Source: Comamonadaceae bacterium
GTDB lineage: Bacteria; Pseudomonadota; Gammaproteobacteria; Burkholderiales; Burkholderiaceae_C
DNA length: 12,407 nt
Direction of reading: 5' to 3'
NCBI GenBank assembly: GCA_947458305.1
Contig: CANGZO010000045.1
Span: forward strand, 1-12,407
A model generated the notes under the pieces. The model did not search any database, was not told where the DNA came from, and saw only the letters and a program-made list of their open reading frames with translations. Positions 1 through 7,338 of the stretch are shown here, piece by piece. Numbering within the stretch: the stretch's first letter is position 1; every line of letters starts with the position of its first letter. A program made the position numbers and the translations under genes.

Positions 1-201
1 CAAAGCTTTGGCCTGACCCCCGAAAAACTCCAACTGGCCAAGCCCGATGCCATCGTCATGCACCCCGGCCCGATCAACCGCGGGGTCGAGATCGACTCGG
101 CGGTGGTGGACGGCCAGCAAAGCGTGATCCTGCCGCAGGTGACCTTTGGCATCGCGGTGCGCATGGCGGTGATGAGCATCGTCGCGGGCAACGTCGCGTA
201 A
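1..201 (+). CDS. pyrB: Aspartate carbamoyltransferase, catalytic subunit (3' end only)
   Basis: The first 66 codons of the window read in frame to a TAA stop and give the C-terminus of an aspartate carbamoyltransferase; the start lies outside the window. The segment MHPGPINRGVEI is the conserved family motif near the end of the protein, and the VTFGIAVRMAVM helix after it also fits. The enzyme joins carbamoyl phosphate and aspartate in the second step of pyrimidine synthesis, in the cytoplasm. A dihydroorotase-like gene starts 24 bp downstream on the same strand, so the two are probably co-transcribed. In pseudomonads and relatives such a pair forms a stable complex (established knowledge), and the defective state of the neighbour supports the same arrangement here. 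Confidence 0.93.
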   Translation, partial: QSFGLTPEKLQLAKPDAIVMHPGPINRGVEIDSAVVDGQQSVILPQVTFGIAVRMAVMSIVAGNVA

Positions 202-225
202 ACACCAGCCGACAAGGAACAAAAG

Positions 226-1521
226 ATGAAACTTCTCATCCAAAACGGCCGCGTGATCGATCCCGCCAGCGGCTTTGAGCAAACAGGTGATGTGGCGATT
301 GCGGCCGGGCGCATCGTGGCCATAGGCCAGACACCGGACGGCTTCACGCCCAACCGTGTGATCGACGCCAAGGGCTGCATCGTGGCCCCGGGTTTGGTGG
401 ACTTGGCGGCCCGTTTGCGCGAGCCCGGTCAAGAACACGCGGGCATGCTCGAGAGCGAATTGGCCGCTGCCGTGGCGGGAGGTGTAACCAGTTTGGTTTG
501 TCCGCCCGACACCCAGCCGGTGCTGGATGAACCCGGCTTGGTCGAGATGCTGCGTTACCGCGCCGAAAAATTGAACCTGGCCCGCGTGCTGCCTTTGGGC
601 GCGCTCACCGTGGGCCTCAAGGGCGATGTGTTGACCGAAATGAGCCAGCTCACGGCCGCAGGCTGTGTGGGTTTCTCTCAGGCCGAAGTGCCGATCCCCA
701 GCACCCAGGTGCTGCAACGCGCCTTGCAATACGCCAGCACCTTTGGCTTCACCGTCTGGTTGCGCCCGCAAGAGCTGCACCTGGGCAAGGGCGTGGCCGC
801 CAGCGGCCCTTTGGCTACCCGCATGGGCTTGTCAGGGGTGTCGGTGGCCGCCGAGACGATCGCCTTGCACACGATTTTTGAGTTGGTGCGCAGCACCCGT
901 GCCCGCGTGCACCTGTGCCGCATCAGCAGCGCTCAAGGTGTCGAGCTGGTGCGCCAGGCCAAGGCCGAGGGTTTGCCTGTGACGGCCGATGTGAGCATCA
1001 ACTCGCTGCACCTGACCGATGCCGACATGGGCTACTTCGACAGCCGTGCTCGCCTCACGCCAGTGCTGCGCCAGCAGCGCGACCGCGACGCGCTGCGTGC
1101 GGGTTTGGCCGATGGCACGCTGGACGTGTTGGTGTCTGACCATACCCCGGTCGATGCCGATGCCAAAGCCTTGCCCTTTGCCGAAGCCGAAGCCGGTGCG
1201 ACCGGTCTGGAGTTGTTGTGGAGCCTGGCCCTGAAGTGGGGCCAAGATGCCCAAGTGCCCGTGACCGATGTGCTGTCGCGCATCACGGCCGATCCGGCCC
1301 GTGTGTTGGGCAGCACCTTGGGAAGCTTGCAAGACTCGGTGGGCCATCTGGCGGTGGGTGGTGTGGCCGATGTGTGTGTGCTGTCCACCGAAGGTCACTG
1401 GTTGGTGGGCGATGCTGCCTTGCGCAGCCAGGGCAAGAGCACGCCCTTTTCGGGCTACGAGCTGCCAGGCCGGGTGATGGCCACGGTGGTGGGCGGCCAA
1501 GTGGCGTTCGAGGCCGCGTGA
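226..1521 (+). CDS. pyrX: Inactive dihydroorotase-like subunit (PyrC'/PyrX)
   Basis: This 431-residue protein has the full length and fold pattern of a class I dihydroorotase (VAPGLVDL at 53-60, LREPG at 64-68, DHTP at 305-308). However, the residues that should bind zinc are changed. The HxH after VD is A61-A62-R63, the second His of the HLCH motif is Arg (HLCR, 229-232), and the TPHH motif reads S-I-N-S (257-260). Only D305-H306 of the DHAPH motif is kept. The protein is therefore very probably non-catalytic. Homologues of this kind in Pseudomonas are needed structurally for aspartate carbamoyltransferase (established knowledge), which fits its place 24 bp after pyrB. An AAGGA ribosome binding site at 214-218 supports the ATG at 226. 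A true pyrC must exist elsewhere in the genome. Confidence 0.88.
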   Translation: MKLLIQNGRVIDPASGFEQTGDVAIAAGRIVAIGQTPDGFTPNRVIDAKGCIVAPGLVDLAARLREPGQEHAGMLESELAAAVAGGVTSLVCPPDTQPVLDEPGLVEMLRYRAEKLNLARVLPLGALTVGLKGDVLTEMSQLTAAGCVGFSQAEVPIPSTQVLQRALQYASTFGFTVWLRPQELHLGKGVAASGPLATRMGLSGVSVAAETIALHTIFELVRSTRARVHLCRISSAQGVELVRQAKAEGLPVTADVSINSLHLTDADMGYFDSRARLTPVLRQQRDRDALRAGLADGTLDVLVSDHTPVDADAKALPFAEAEAGATGLELLWSLALKWGQDAQVPVTDVLSRITADPARVLGSTLGSLQDSVGHLAVGGVADVCVLSTEGHWLVGDAALRSQGKSTPFSGYELPGRVMATVVGGQVAFEAA

Positions 1522-1527
1522 GCTTCC

Positions 1528-1556
1528 TTGTAGGAGCCCACCCCCGTGGGCGATGC
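1528..1556. repeat. REP-like palindromic element
   Basis: Seven bases after the pyrX stop is TTGTAGGAG, followed by a perfect 6-bp stem (GCCCAC 1536-1541, GTGGGC 1546-1551) with a CCCC loop, then GATGCG. The layout of GTAGGAG head, G/C-rich palindrome and GATG tail resembles the repetitive extragenic palindromes known from Pseudomonas and related genomes. Only one clear copy lies in this window, so the repeat status rests on resemblance. There is no T-tract, so it is not a typical terminator, although it could stabilise the upstream mRNA end or attenuate read-through into plsC. Confidence 0.5.
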
Positions 1557-1624
1557 GACGCGCAATGGTCCGCAGGTCATCTCGCGAGTGATCAAAACTC
1601 GCCAACACAAGCGGCTGCACAAGC

Positions 1625-2365
1625 ATGAACTTTTTCATGGCCATCTGGAAATTCCTGCGCGGTTTGTGGCACGTGCTGATGGGCATGTGGACCATTTACG
1701 TGCGCTTTCCCCAGCTCAGTCCCGAGCAGCGCGAGATGCGCGTGCAAGCTTGGGCGCTGCAGTTTTTGGCCTTGTGGGGCGTTCATTTGCGGGTGTTGGG
1801 TCAACCCGTTGTGAATGGCCCCACGCTGATGGTGGCCAACCACATTTCTTGGCTGGACATTTTGGTCATCCATGCAGCGCGCCATTGCCGTTTTGTCTCC
1901 AAATCCGACATCCGAGACTGGCCGCTGGTGGGCATGTTGGCCACGGGTGCAGGCACGCTGTACATCGAGCGCACCAGCCGCAAAGACGCGCTGCGCATGG
2001 TCAAAGACATGGCCGATGCCATGCGCAACGGCGACGTGGTGGCGGTTTTTCCGGAAGGCACCACCAGCGATGGACGCGAGTTGTTGCCTTTTCACGCCAA
2101 CCTGATCCAGGCAGCCATTCAGGCCGAAGCCCCGGTGCAGCCCATGTCGCTGAAGTTCATCGATGCCCAAACCGGTGAACTGAGCTTTGCACCTTGTTAC
2201 ATCGGTGACGACACCTTGATCGGCTCGATGTGGCGAACCCTGAAATCCAGCCGCATCGAGGCGGTGGTTCATTTTGGCGAACCCCAAGCAGCCAACGGCC
2301 GGGACCGCCGCATTTGGGCGCGCGATTTGCGTGAAGAGGTGATTCGCCTGCGGGATGTTGCTTAG
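1625..2365 (+). CDS. plsC: 1-acyl-sn-glycerol-3-phosphate acyltransferase
   Basis: This 246-residue enzyme transfers a second acyl chain to lysophosphatidic acid to make phosphatidic acid, the precursor of membrane phospholipids. The PlsC family signatures are all visible: the catalytic NHISWLD (H73 and D78, the HX4D motif), a YIER phosphate-binding block at 113-116, and FPEGTTS at 142-148. A hydrophobic stretch near residues 5-25 and another around 46-58 would hold it at the inner membrane. No clear Shine-Dalgarno sequence precedes ATG 1625. ATG 1637 is a second possible start, but the first keeps the normal N-terminal hydrophobic segment. It lies 103 bp after pyrX on the same strand, separated by a REP-like hairpin, and may be read through from the pyr promoter. 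Confidence 0.92.
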   Translation: MNFFMAIWKFLRGLWHVLMGMWTIYVRFPQLSPEQREMRVQAWALQFLALWGVHLRVLGQPVVNGPTLMVANHISWLDILVIHAARHCRFVSKSDIRDWPLVGMLATGAGTLYIERTSRKDALRMVKDMADAMRNGDVVAVFPEGTTSDGRELLPFHANLIQAAIQAEAPVQPMSLKFIDAQTGELSFAPCYIGDDTLIGSMWRTLKSSRIEAVVHFGEPQAANGRDRRIWARDLREEVIRLRDVA

Positions 2366-2390
2366 CGGGTGCGCTCAACACCTGAGCCAT

Positions 2391-2405
2391 ACCCGTTTTC
2401 CGGGT
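2391..2405. terminator. Weak hairpin between convergent genes
   Basis: ACCCG (2391-2395) and CGGGT (2401-2405) form a 5-bp stem with a TTTTC loop in the 41-bp gap between the convergent plsC and fbpC ends. The + strand has only three T residues after the stem, so it is a poor intrinsic terminator by itself. The position between two stop codons is the main support. Confidence 0.3.
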
Positions 2406-2406
2406 T

Positions 2407-3567
2407 TCAAACGAATTTGACGGGTTGGTACTTGGGGTCGGTGTGTTCGCAAGCCTCTGCTTTGGCGCAGGGCATCTGGCACAGGTCGCGGTCCGAGACC
2501 GGGCAGGCGCGGTTGAACGTCACCACGTGGTCCACTTCGGCGCGGATGCCGATCCATTCACCCAGTTTGTGGTCGTGGTGGCTGGGGACATGGGCCATCA
2601 ACAGGTCACCGCTGGCCAAGCGCAAGGTGTACAAAAATTCCGAACCCCGAAAAGCCTTGCGGATGATTTCTGCCTTCACGGGTGCGTCGTCGTCGTGCAC
2701 GATGTCGTCGGCACGCAAGAGCACGTCGCATTCGCCGTCTTCAAAAGCGCAGGGCAGGGGACATTCGGCCACATCGCGCAGCTCGCCCACAGGGGTGCTG
2801 ACCAGAATGTGGCCGTCGACCTCGCGCAGCGTGGCGGGCGTGAAGACGCCATGGCCAATGAAGTCGGCCACAAAACGGGTGGCGGGGCGGTGATAAAGGC
2901 TGTAGGCATCGTCCCACTGGTGCAACTGCCCCTCGCTCATCACGCCGATGACATCGCCAATGGCAAAGGCTTCGAGCTGGTCGTGTGTGACCAGCAAGGC
3001 GGTGGCTTGGGCGGCCTTGAGGATGTTGCGCACCTCTTGCGCCAAGCGTTCGCGCAGATCGATGTCCAAGTTGGAAAACGGCTCGTCCAGCAGCAGCAGG
3101 TCGGGCCTTGGCGCCAGTGCACGGGCCAAAGCCACGCGTTGCTGCTGGCCGCCCGACAATTCGTGCGCAAACCGTTTGTCGGCGCCGTTCAGTCCCACCA
3201 AATCCAGCACCTCGGCCACGCGGTGTTGGCGCTCGGTCCTGGACAGGTGCGCCAAGCCAAAGCCCACATTGCGGCCCACGTCCATATGGGGAAACAAGGC
3301 GTAATCCTGGAACACCATGCCGATGCGGCGGCTTTCCGCGGGTTCGGTGTGTTGCGCGTCGCTGACTACCCGGTCAGACAGCAGCACTTGACCGCCTGAC
3401 ACCGGCTCCAGACCGGCTACGGCCCTGAGCAAACTGGTCTTGCCGCAGCCCGAAGGTCCAATCAAGACACCAATGTCACCCACCTTGAGGCTCAGGTTCA
3501 CACCGTGCACAGCGGGTGCGGTGCTGCCGGGGTATCGGATGTCCAGTTGACGCAGTTCGAGAAACAT
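2407..3567 (-). CDS. fbpC: Ferric iron ABC transporter, ATP-binding protein
   Basis: This 386-residue ABC ATPase powers uptake of periplasmic ferric iron together with the divergent permease. Visible motifs are Walker A GPSGCGKT (37-44), Q-loop Q87, signature LSGGQ (137-141), Walker B LLLLDEP (157-163) and the switch His in THD (H195). After residue 220 comes a C-terminal regulatory region (TOBE-like, by position). The family call to iron transport rests on overall similarity to FbpC/AfuC and the FbpB-like partner; other anion importers share this architecture. The last 35 residues carry four cysteines (355, 363, 367, 373) in an unusual tail. The ATG at 3567 has no ribosome binding site and lies 7 nt after a TACAAT hexamer, so the transcript may be leaderless. 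Confidence 0.85.
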   Translation of the reverse strand: MFLELRQLDIRYPGSTAPAVHGVNLSLKVGDIGVLIGPSGCGKTSLLRAVAGLEPVSGGQVLLSDRVVSDAQHTEPAESRRIGMVFQDYALFPHMDVGRNVGFGLAHLSRTERQHRVAEVLDLVGLNGADKRFAHELSGGQQQRVALARALAPRPDLLLLDEPFSNLDIDLRERLAQEVRNILKAAQATALLVTHDQLEAFAIGDVIGVMSEGQLHQWDDAYSLYHRPATRFVADFIGHGVFTPATLREVDGHILVSTPVGELRDVAECPLPCAFEDGECDVLLRADDIVHDDDAPVKAEIIRKAFRGSEFLYTLRLASGDLLMAHVPSHHDHKLGEWIGIRAEVDHVVTFNRACPVSDRDLCQMPCAKAEACEHTDPKYQPVKFV

Positions 3568-3572
3568 GGCTT

Positions 3573-3608
3573 GGATTGTAGGCAGGTTGGTCTGCGCTCC
3601 TACAATCC
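3573..3608. promoter_or_regulatory. Inverted repeat with symmetric divergent promoters, fbpC/fbpB
   Basis: GGATTGTAGG (3573-3582) and CCTACAATCC (3599-3608) are a perfect 10-bp inverted repeat with a 16-bp spacer, filling most of the 47-bp gap between the divergent genes. Each arm contains TACAAT reading toward its own gene (+ strand 3601-3606; - strand 3580-3575), and the opposite arm supplies TTGTAG 19 bp upstream as a weak -35. Predicted transcription starts fall at or within about 2 nt of the start codons. A dimeric regulator bound to the repeat would cover both promoters. The arms do not resemble a classical Fur box. Promoter assignment is inference from sequence. Confidence 0.55.
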
Positions 3609-3614
3609 ACGCCT

Positions 3615-5249
3615 ATGCTGACCACTTTGGCCCGCCGTTTATCGGGCCTCCCTTCCTTGCTGTTTGCTTTGCTGGCGCTGGCTTTGGCCTTGCCGGTTTT
3701 GGCTGTGCTCGGCTCCTGGCTGCAGTGGAGCGGTGAGAGCGCCAGCATCTTGCGCGAGATGGCTGCCACCGTGCTGCCCGATTACGCGCTGACCACGCTG
3801 GGCTTGTGCCTGATGGTGGCGGTGGGCGTGACGGTGTTGGGTTTGGCCACCGCGGCTTTGGTCACGCTGTTTGATTTTCCGGGGCGTGGCGTTTTTGAGT
3901 GGCTTCTGCTTCTGCCGTTGGCCATGCCGGCCTACGTGGTGGCTTATGCCTACACCGACTTTTTGCAGTTCAGCGGACCGCTGCAGGTGGCCTTGCGCGA
4001 GACGCTGGGTTTACAAGGCCGCTTGTGGCCCGATGTGCGCAGCGTCTGGGGCGCGGCGCTGGTGTTCACGCTCTCGCTTTACCCCTATGTGTATTTGCTG
4101 GCCCGCACCGCTTTGGTCGAGCGGGCTTCGGGTTTGATGGAAGCGGCCCGCTTGTTGGGCGCCCCTTTGTCCCGCCGCATCCTCGAGATCGCCTTGCCTT
4201 TAGCCCGCCCCGCCGTGGCGGCTGGGGTGGCGCTGGCGCTCATGGAAACGCTGGCCGACTTTGGTGTGTCCAGCTATTTCGGCATCCAGACCTTCACGGC
4301 GGGCATCTACAAAGCCTGGCTGTCCATGGACAACCGCATCGCCGCGGCCCAACTGGCCACGGTGCTTTTGGCCGTGGTGGTGGTCTTGCTGCAGCTGGAG
4401 CAACGCGCCCAAAAGCGCATGCGCTTCAACCAAGGGCGCGGCTCGCGCCAGGGCTCGGCCGAAGCGCAGCCGGTGCAGCTGCACGGCATGCGCCGCGTGC
4501 TGGCTTGGAGCGTGTGTGGCTTGCCTGTTGTGTTGGGTTTTGTGTTGCCCGTGCTCATCATGCTCAGGGCCTTTGTGGGCGAGACCACCGAAATGCCCTG
4601 GGAGCGCTTTGGCCAGTGGGCCTGGACCAGCTTGCGCTTGGGCGCCATCACGGCGGTGCTGGCCGTGGGTGTGGCGCTGGCGCTGGCTTTCAGCGTGCGC
4701 ACCCGGGCCGACCGCATCAGCCAGGGCGCCATCCAGTTGGTGGGCCTGGGTTATGCCATTCCGGGTGCGGTGGTGGTGGTTGGTCTGCTTTTGCCCGTGG
4801 GTTGGATTCAACAAACCTGGCCCGCATCGTCTGCTGGTGCTTGGATCACGGCCACGTCTTTGGGTCTGGTATGGGCGTATCTGGTGCGCTTTTGTGCAGT
4901 GGCTTTGCAGTCGGTACAAAGCGGCTATGCCCGCATTCCCGGCAGTCTGGACGATTCGGCCCGCATGCTGGGCGTGACCGGCTGGGGCTTGATGCGCCGG
5001 GTGCACGCGCCCTTGTTGCAGCGCACGACCATCGCCGCCGCCTTGCTGGTGTTTGTGGACGTGATGAAGGAGCTGCCCGCCACCATGGTGCTGCGCCCCT
5101 TCAACAGCGACACACTGGCCGTGGTGGCTTACCAATTGGCGCGTGACGAGCGATTGGGTGAAGCTGCGCTGCCTTCATTGGCTTTGGTTCTGGTGGGTTT
5201 GATCCCGGTCATTTTGCTCAGCCGGACTTTGCGCCAGCCCTCTGTCTGA
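3615..5249 (+). CDS. fbpB: Ferric iron ABC transporter, fused permease
   Basis: This 544-residue inner-membrane protein has two tandem binding-protein-dependent permease domains, as is usual for FbpB-type ferric importers. Hydrophobic helices run through residues about 13-33, 58-85, 96-118 and 145-165, with a second set from about 295 to the end. Each half carries an ABC-ATPase docking loop of the EAA type: EAARLLGA at 176-183 and DDSARMLGV at 446-454. The polar segment 262-292 links the halves in the cytoplasm. No Shine-Dalgarno sequence precedes the ATG at 3615, and a TACAAT hexamer ends 8 nt upstream, consistent with a nearly leaderless mRNA. The partner ATPase is divergent. No periplasmic binding protein gene lies in the window, so it must be encoded elsewhere or be shared. 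Confidence 0.87.
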   Translation: MLTTLARRLSGLPSLLFALLALALALPVLAVLGSWLQWSGESASILREMAATVLPDYALTTLGLCLMVAVGVTVLGLATAALVTLFDFPGRGVFEWLLLLPLAMPAYVVAYAYTDFLQFSGPLQVALRETLGLQGRLWPDVRSVWGAALVFTLSLYPYVYLLARTALVERASGLMEAARLLGAPLSRRILEIALPLARPAVAAGVALALMETLADFGVSSYFGIQTFTAGIYKAWLSMDNRIAAAQLATVLLAVVVVLLQLEQRAQKRMRFNQGRGSRQGSAEAQPVQLHGMRRVLAWSVCGLPVVLGFVLPVLIMLRAFVGETTEMPWERFGQWAWTSLRLGAITAVLAVGVALALAFSVRTRADRISQGAIQLVGLGYAIPGAVVVVGLLLPVGWIQQTWPASSAGAWITATSLGLVWAYLVRFCAVALQSVQSGYARIPGSLDDSARMLGVTGWGLMRRVHAPLLQRTTIAAALLVFVDVMKELPATMVLRPFNSDTLAVVAYQLARDERLGEAALPSLALVLVGLIPVILLSRTLRQPSV

Positions 5250-5263
5250 AAGCCCTAACAGGT

Positions 5264-5279
5264 GTTGAACCTGTTCAAC
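5264..5279. terminator. Perfect inverted repeat between convergent genes
   Basis: GTTGAAC (5264-5270) and GTTCAAC (5273-5279) are a perfect 7-bp inverted repeat separated by CT, lying in the 39-bp gap between the fbpB stop and the stop of the - strand channel gene. In RNA it would fold as a 5-bp stem with a 6-nt loop. No T-tract follows on either strand, so termination is a guess from position; a protein-binding site is equally possible. Confidence 0.3.
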
Positions 5280-5288
5280 CCTAGGCCC

Positions 5289-6224
5289 TTAGCGCTTGGC
5301 GTTCAGCAGAGATTTTTCTTCTAGGATTTGCTGCACGATGGCCCGGGCGTGCTCTTCGGTCAGGCTGTACTCGTGGCGCAAATGTTCAATGGTCCTTTGC
5401 TCTTTGGCGTCGACATGGCCGTCCTTGAGGAGTTCCTCGACTTCGGTGGTGAATTTCAGTTCATGGGTGCGCACCCGCGCAGCAAAAGCCGAGGCCACGA
5501 TGCCTGTGAGCAACGCCGCTGTGAAAATCCCCGATAAGGCGGTGAATGCGCCAATCACTTTGCCCCATGGCGACAGGGGTGTGACATCGCCATAGCCCAC
5601 GGTGGTGATGGTCACGATGGACCACCACATGGCGTCGGGGATGGTGCCCAACTTGTCGGGCTGCAAAGCGTGCTCGGCAAAGTACATCAAGCATGAGGTG
5701 ATCAGGATGGACAAGACCAAGAGGTAGAGCGCAGAGACAAAAGCGTCTCTTTCTGCATAGATCGAGGCCAAGAGGTCCTCGAGTGCGGTCGAGTAATGCG
5801 ACAACTTCAAAATGCGCATGACTCGGATGATGCGCAAAAAGCGCAGATCCAGGCCCGGTAACAAGGCTTGCAAAAAGAAAGGCAGGATGGCCAACAAATC
5901 AACCAAGCCATGAAAACTGAAGACGTAGGCCAGGCGTCGGCGTGTTTCAGTGGCGTGCTTTTTGGGGGGGCGGTCTGCGGCGGTCCAGATGCGCAGCAGG
6001 TATTCGATGCTGAAGAAAGCCACCGAAAACAGGTCAAACAGCTGCAAGCTGAGACCGTACTGCGCCTCAATGGATGGCACAGACTCCAAAATCACCGCCA
6101 GCACGTTGCTCAGCACCATCAAGGTCAACACCCAAGAAAAGACCCGCGCGGCTCTTAGGTCTTGCTGGCTTTGTAACTCCAGAATCAAGAACAGGCGTTG
6201 CCTGAGGGGAGTGATGGGGGTCAT
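5289..6224 (-). CDS. Voltage-gated potassium channel (six-helix Kv type)
   Basis: This 311-residue inner-membrane protein has the layout of a six-helix potassium channel subunit, which forms a tetrameric pore. The selectivity filter is TTVGYGD (207-213), followed by the S6 helix (222-248). The S4 voltage sensor is clear: R128, R131, R134, R137 and K140 at every third position. Helix S1 is about 28-47 and S2 about 61-79; a charged loop at 82-98 precedes S3. The cytoplasmic tail (255-311) is short, charged and probably helical; it has no recognisable RCK or cyclic-nucleotide domain. The gene is convergent with fbpB and divergent from the sulfur genes, with no obvious functional link to either. 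The ATG at 6224 has only a weak ribosome binding site. Confidence 0.88.
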   Translation of the reverse strand: MTPITPLRQRLFLILELQSQQDLRAARVFSWVLTLMVLSNVLAVILESVPSIEAQYGLSLQLFDLFSVAFFSIEYLLRIWTAADRPPKKHATETRRRLAYVFSFHGLVDLLAILPFFLQALLPGLDLRFLRIIRVMRILKLSHYSTALEDLLASIYAERDAFVSALYLLVLSILITSCLMYFAEHALQPDKLGTIPDAMWWSIVTITTVGYGDVTPLSPWGKVIGAFTALSGIFTAALLTGIVASAFAARVRTHELKFTTEVEELLKDGHVDAKEQRTIEHLRHEYSLTEEHARAIVQQILEEKSLLNAKR

Positions 6225-6287
6225 GTGGACATCTTAGACAAGAAAACCGGCGTGAATCCCCATGCAGATCATGATATTGGTGGTGGC

Positions 6288-6296
6288 TGATATAAA
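6288..6296 (+). promoter_or_regulatory. Extended -10 promoter for the first dioxygenase gene
   Basis: TGATATAAA (TG at 6288-6289, TATAAA at 6291-6296) is a good extended -10 element 54 bp before the ATG at 6351. No strong -35 lies 17 bp upstream, which is common for extended -10 promoters. A second TGATAT at 6272-6277 makes a direct repeat with the one at 6288-6293. The start of transcription would be near 6303. The resulting leader holds the 12-bp palindrome AGCGCATGCGCT (6311-6322). Confidence 0.45.
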
Positions 6297-6350
6297 TGGC
6301 GTTGTTTTTCAGCGCATGCGCTGCGCTGCTTCACCCCAAGGATTGTTGTC

Positions 6351-7235
6351 ATGAGCCTCGTCACACCATTGCCCGTTTTGCCTCAGGTCGAGGGTTTCTT
6401 CGATCCTGTCACGGGAACGGTGAGCTATGTGGTGTTTGCGTCTGACGGTTCGGCCTGCGCCATCATCGATTCGGTGCTGGACTACGACCCCAAGTCGGGC
6501 CGCACCAGCACGGCTTCGGCCGATCGGGTGATCGATTTTGTGCGCGAGCAGGGCCTGCAGGTGGCTTGGATTTTGGAAACCCACGCCCACGCCGATCACT
6601 TGAGCGCTGCCCCTTACTTGAAAGCCCAGTTAGGCGGCCAAACCGCCATGGGCGCCCGCATCACGGCAGTGCAAAAAGAATTCAAGGGCATCTTCAATTT
6701 GGAACCTGAATTCGCGGTGGATGGTCGCCAGTTTGACCGTCTGCTGGCCGATGGCGAAACCTTGTCGGTGGGTGATTTGCGATTGCAGGCCTTGTCTGTG
6801 CCCGGTCACACCCCGGCTTGTATGGCTTACCAAGTGGGCGATGCGGTGTTTGTGGGCGACACCTTGTTCATGCCCGATGTGGGCTCGGCACGGTGCGATT
6901 TCCCCGGGGGGGATGCCAGAGCCTTGTACGCGTCGGTGCAAAAAATCTTGCGTCTGCCACCCCCAACCCGCTTGTTTCTTTGCCACGATTACCCGCCCGA
7001 CGGGCGTGCGGTCCAGTTTGAGACCACCGTGGCCGCGCAGCGTGCTGCCAACATTCACCTCAAAGACGGCATCGGTGAAGCGGACTTTGTGCGCATGCGC
7101 AGCGCCCGCGATGCCACGCTGGCCATGCCGGTGTTGATGCTGCCGGCGGTGCAGATCAACATCAGGGCGGGTGAGATGCCCCCTGCCGAGGCCAATGGGG
7201 TGGCTTATCTCAAGATTCCTCTGAACGCGGTCTGA
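6351..7235 (+). CDS. Persulfide dioxygenase-type MBL-fold enzyme (copy 1)
   Basis: This 294-residue cytoplasmic protein belongs to the metallo-beta-lactamase fold. It carries THAHADH (77-83, giving H78, H80, D82, H83), PGHT (H153), VGDT (D170) and CHDYPP (H212). These are the iron-binding positions of ETHE1/Blh-type persulfide dioxygenases, which oxidise glutathione persulfide to sulfite and glutathione. The MPDVGSARCDFPGGDARALYASV block (174-196) and the C-terminal INIRAGEMPPAEANG block are typical of the branch found beside BigR/SqrR regulators. The start is supported by AAGGA at 6338-6342. The ArsR-family gene downstream and the sulfide dehydrogenase genes after it support a role in sulfide detoxification. 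A close paralogue lies at the right end of the window. Confidence 0.87.
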   Translation: MSLVTPLPVLPQVEGFFDPVTGTVSYVVFASDGSACAIIDSVLDYDPKSGRTSTASADRVIDFVREQGLQVAWILETHAHADHLSAAPYLKAQLGGQTAMGARITAVQKEFKGIFNLEPEFAVDGRQFDRLLADGETLSVGDLRLQALSVPGHTPACMAYQVGDAVFVGDTLFMPDVGSARCDFPGGDARALYASVQKILRLPPPTRLFLCHDYPPDGRAVQFETTVAAQRAANIHLKDGIGEADFVRMRSARDATLAMPVLMLPAVQINIRAGEMPPAEANGVAYLKIPLNAV

Positions 7236-7338
7236 GGCAGACGCTTTTGAGATTTTTGTTTCTTTAGCTGAATCTGTGCATAAGCAAATAACAAATCAAT
7301 GGTTTGAAGTTTATTGAAAATGACCACAATTCGTTATT

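Noticed and set aside
832..1695. Long - strand reading frames opposite pyrX, and opposite fbpB (4200-5135)
   Set aside because: They are low-complexity, His/Gln/Arg-rich translations antisense to clear conserved genes, without family motifs; they are shadows of high-GC coding DNA.
2425..3399. Long + strand reading frame opposite fbpC
   Set aside because: The - strand frame has every ABC ATPase motif; the + strand product is a shadow with no recognisable domain.
3573..3608. Inverted repeat between fbpC and fbpB as a Fur box
   Set aside because: The arms do not contain the GATAAT-type hexamers of Fur sites; a different regulator or promoter symmetry fits better.
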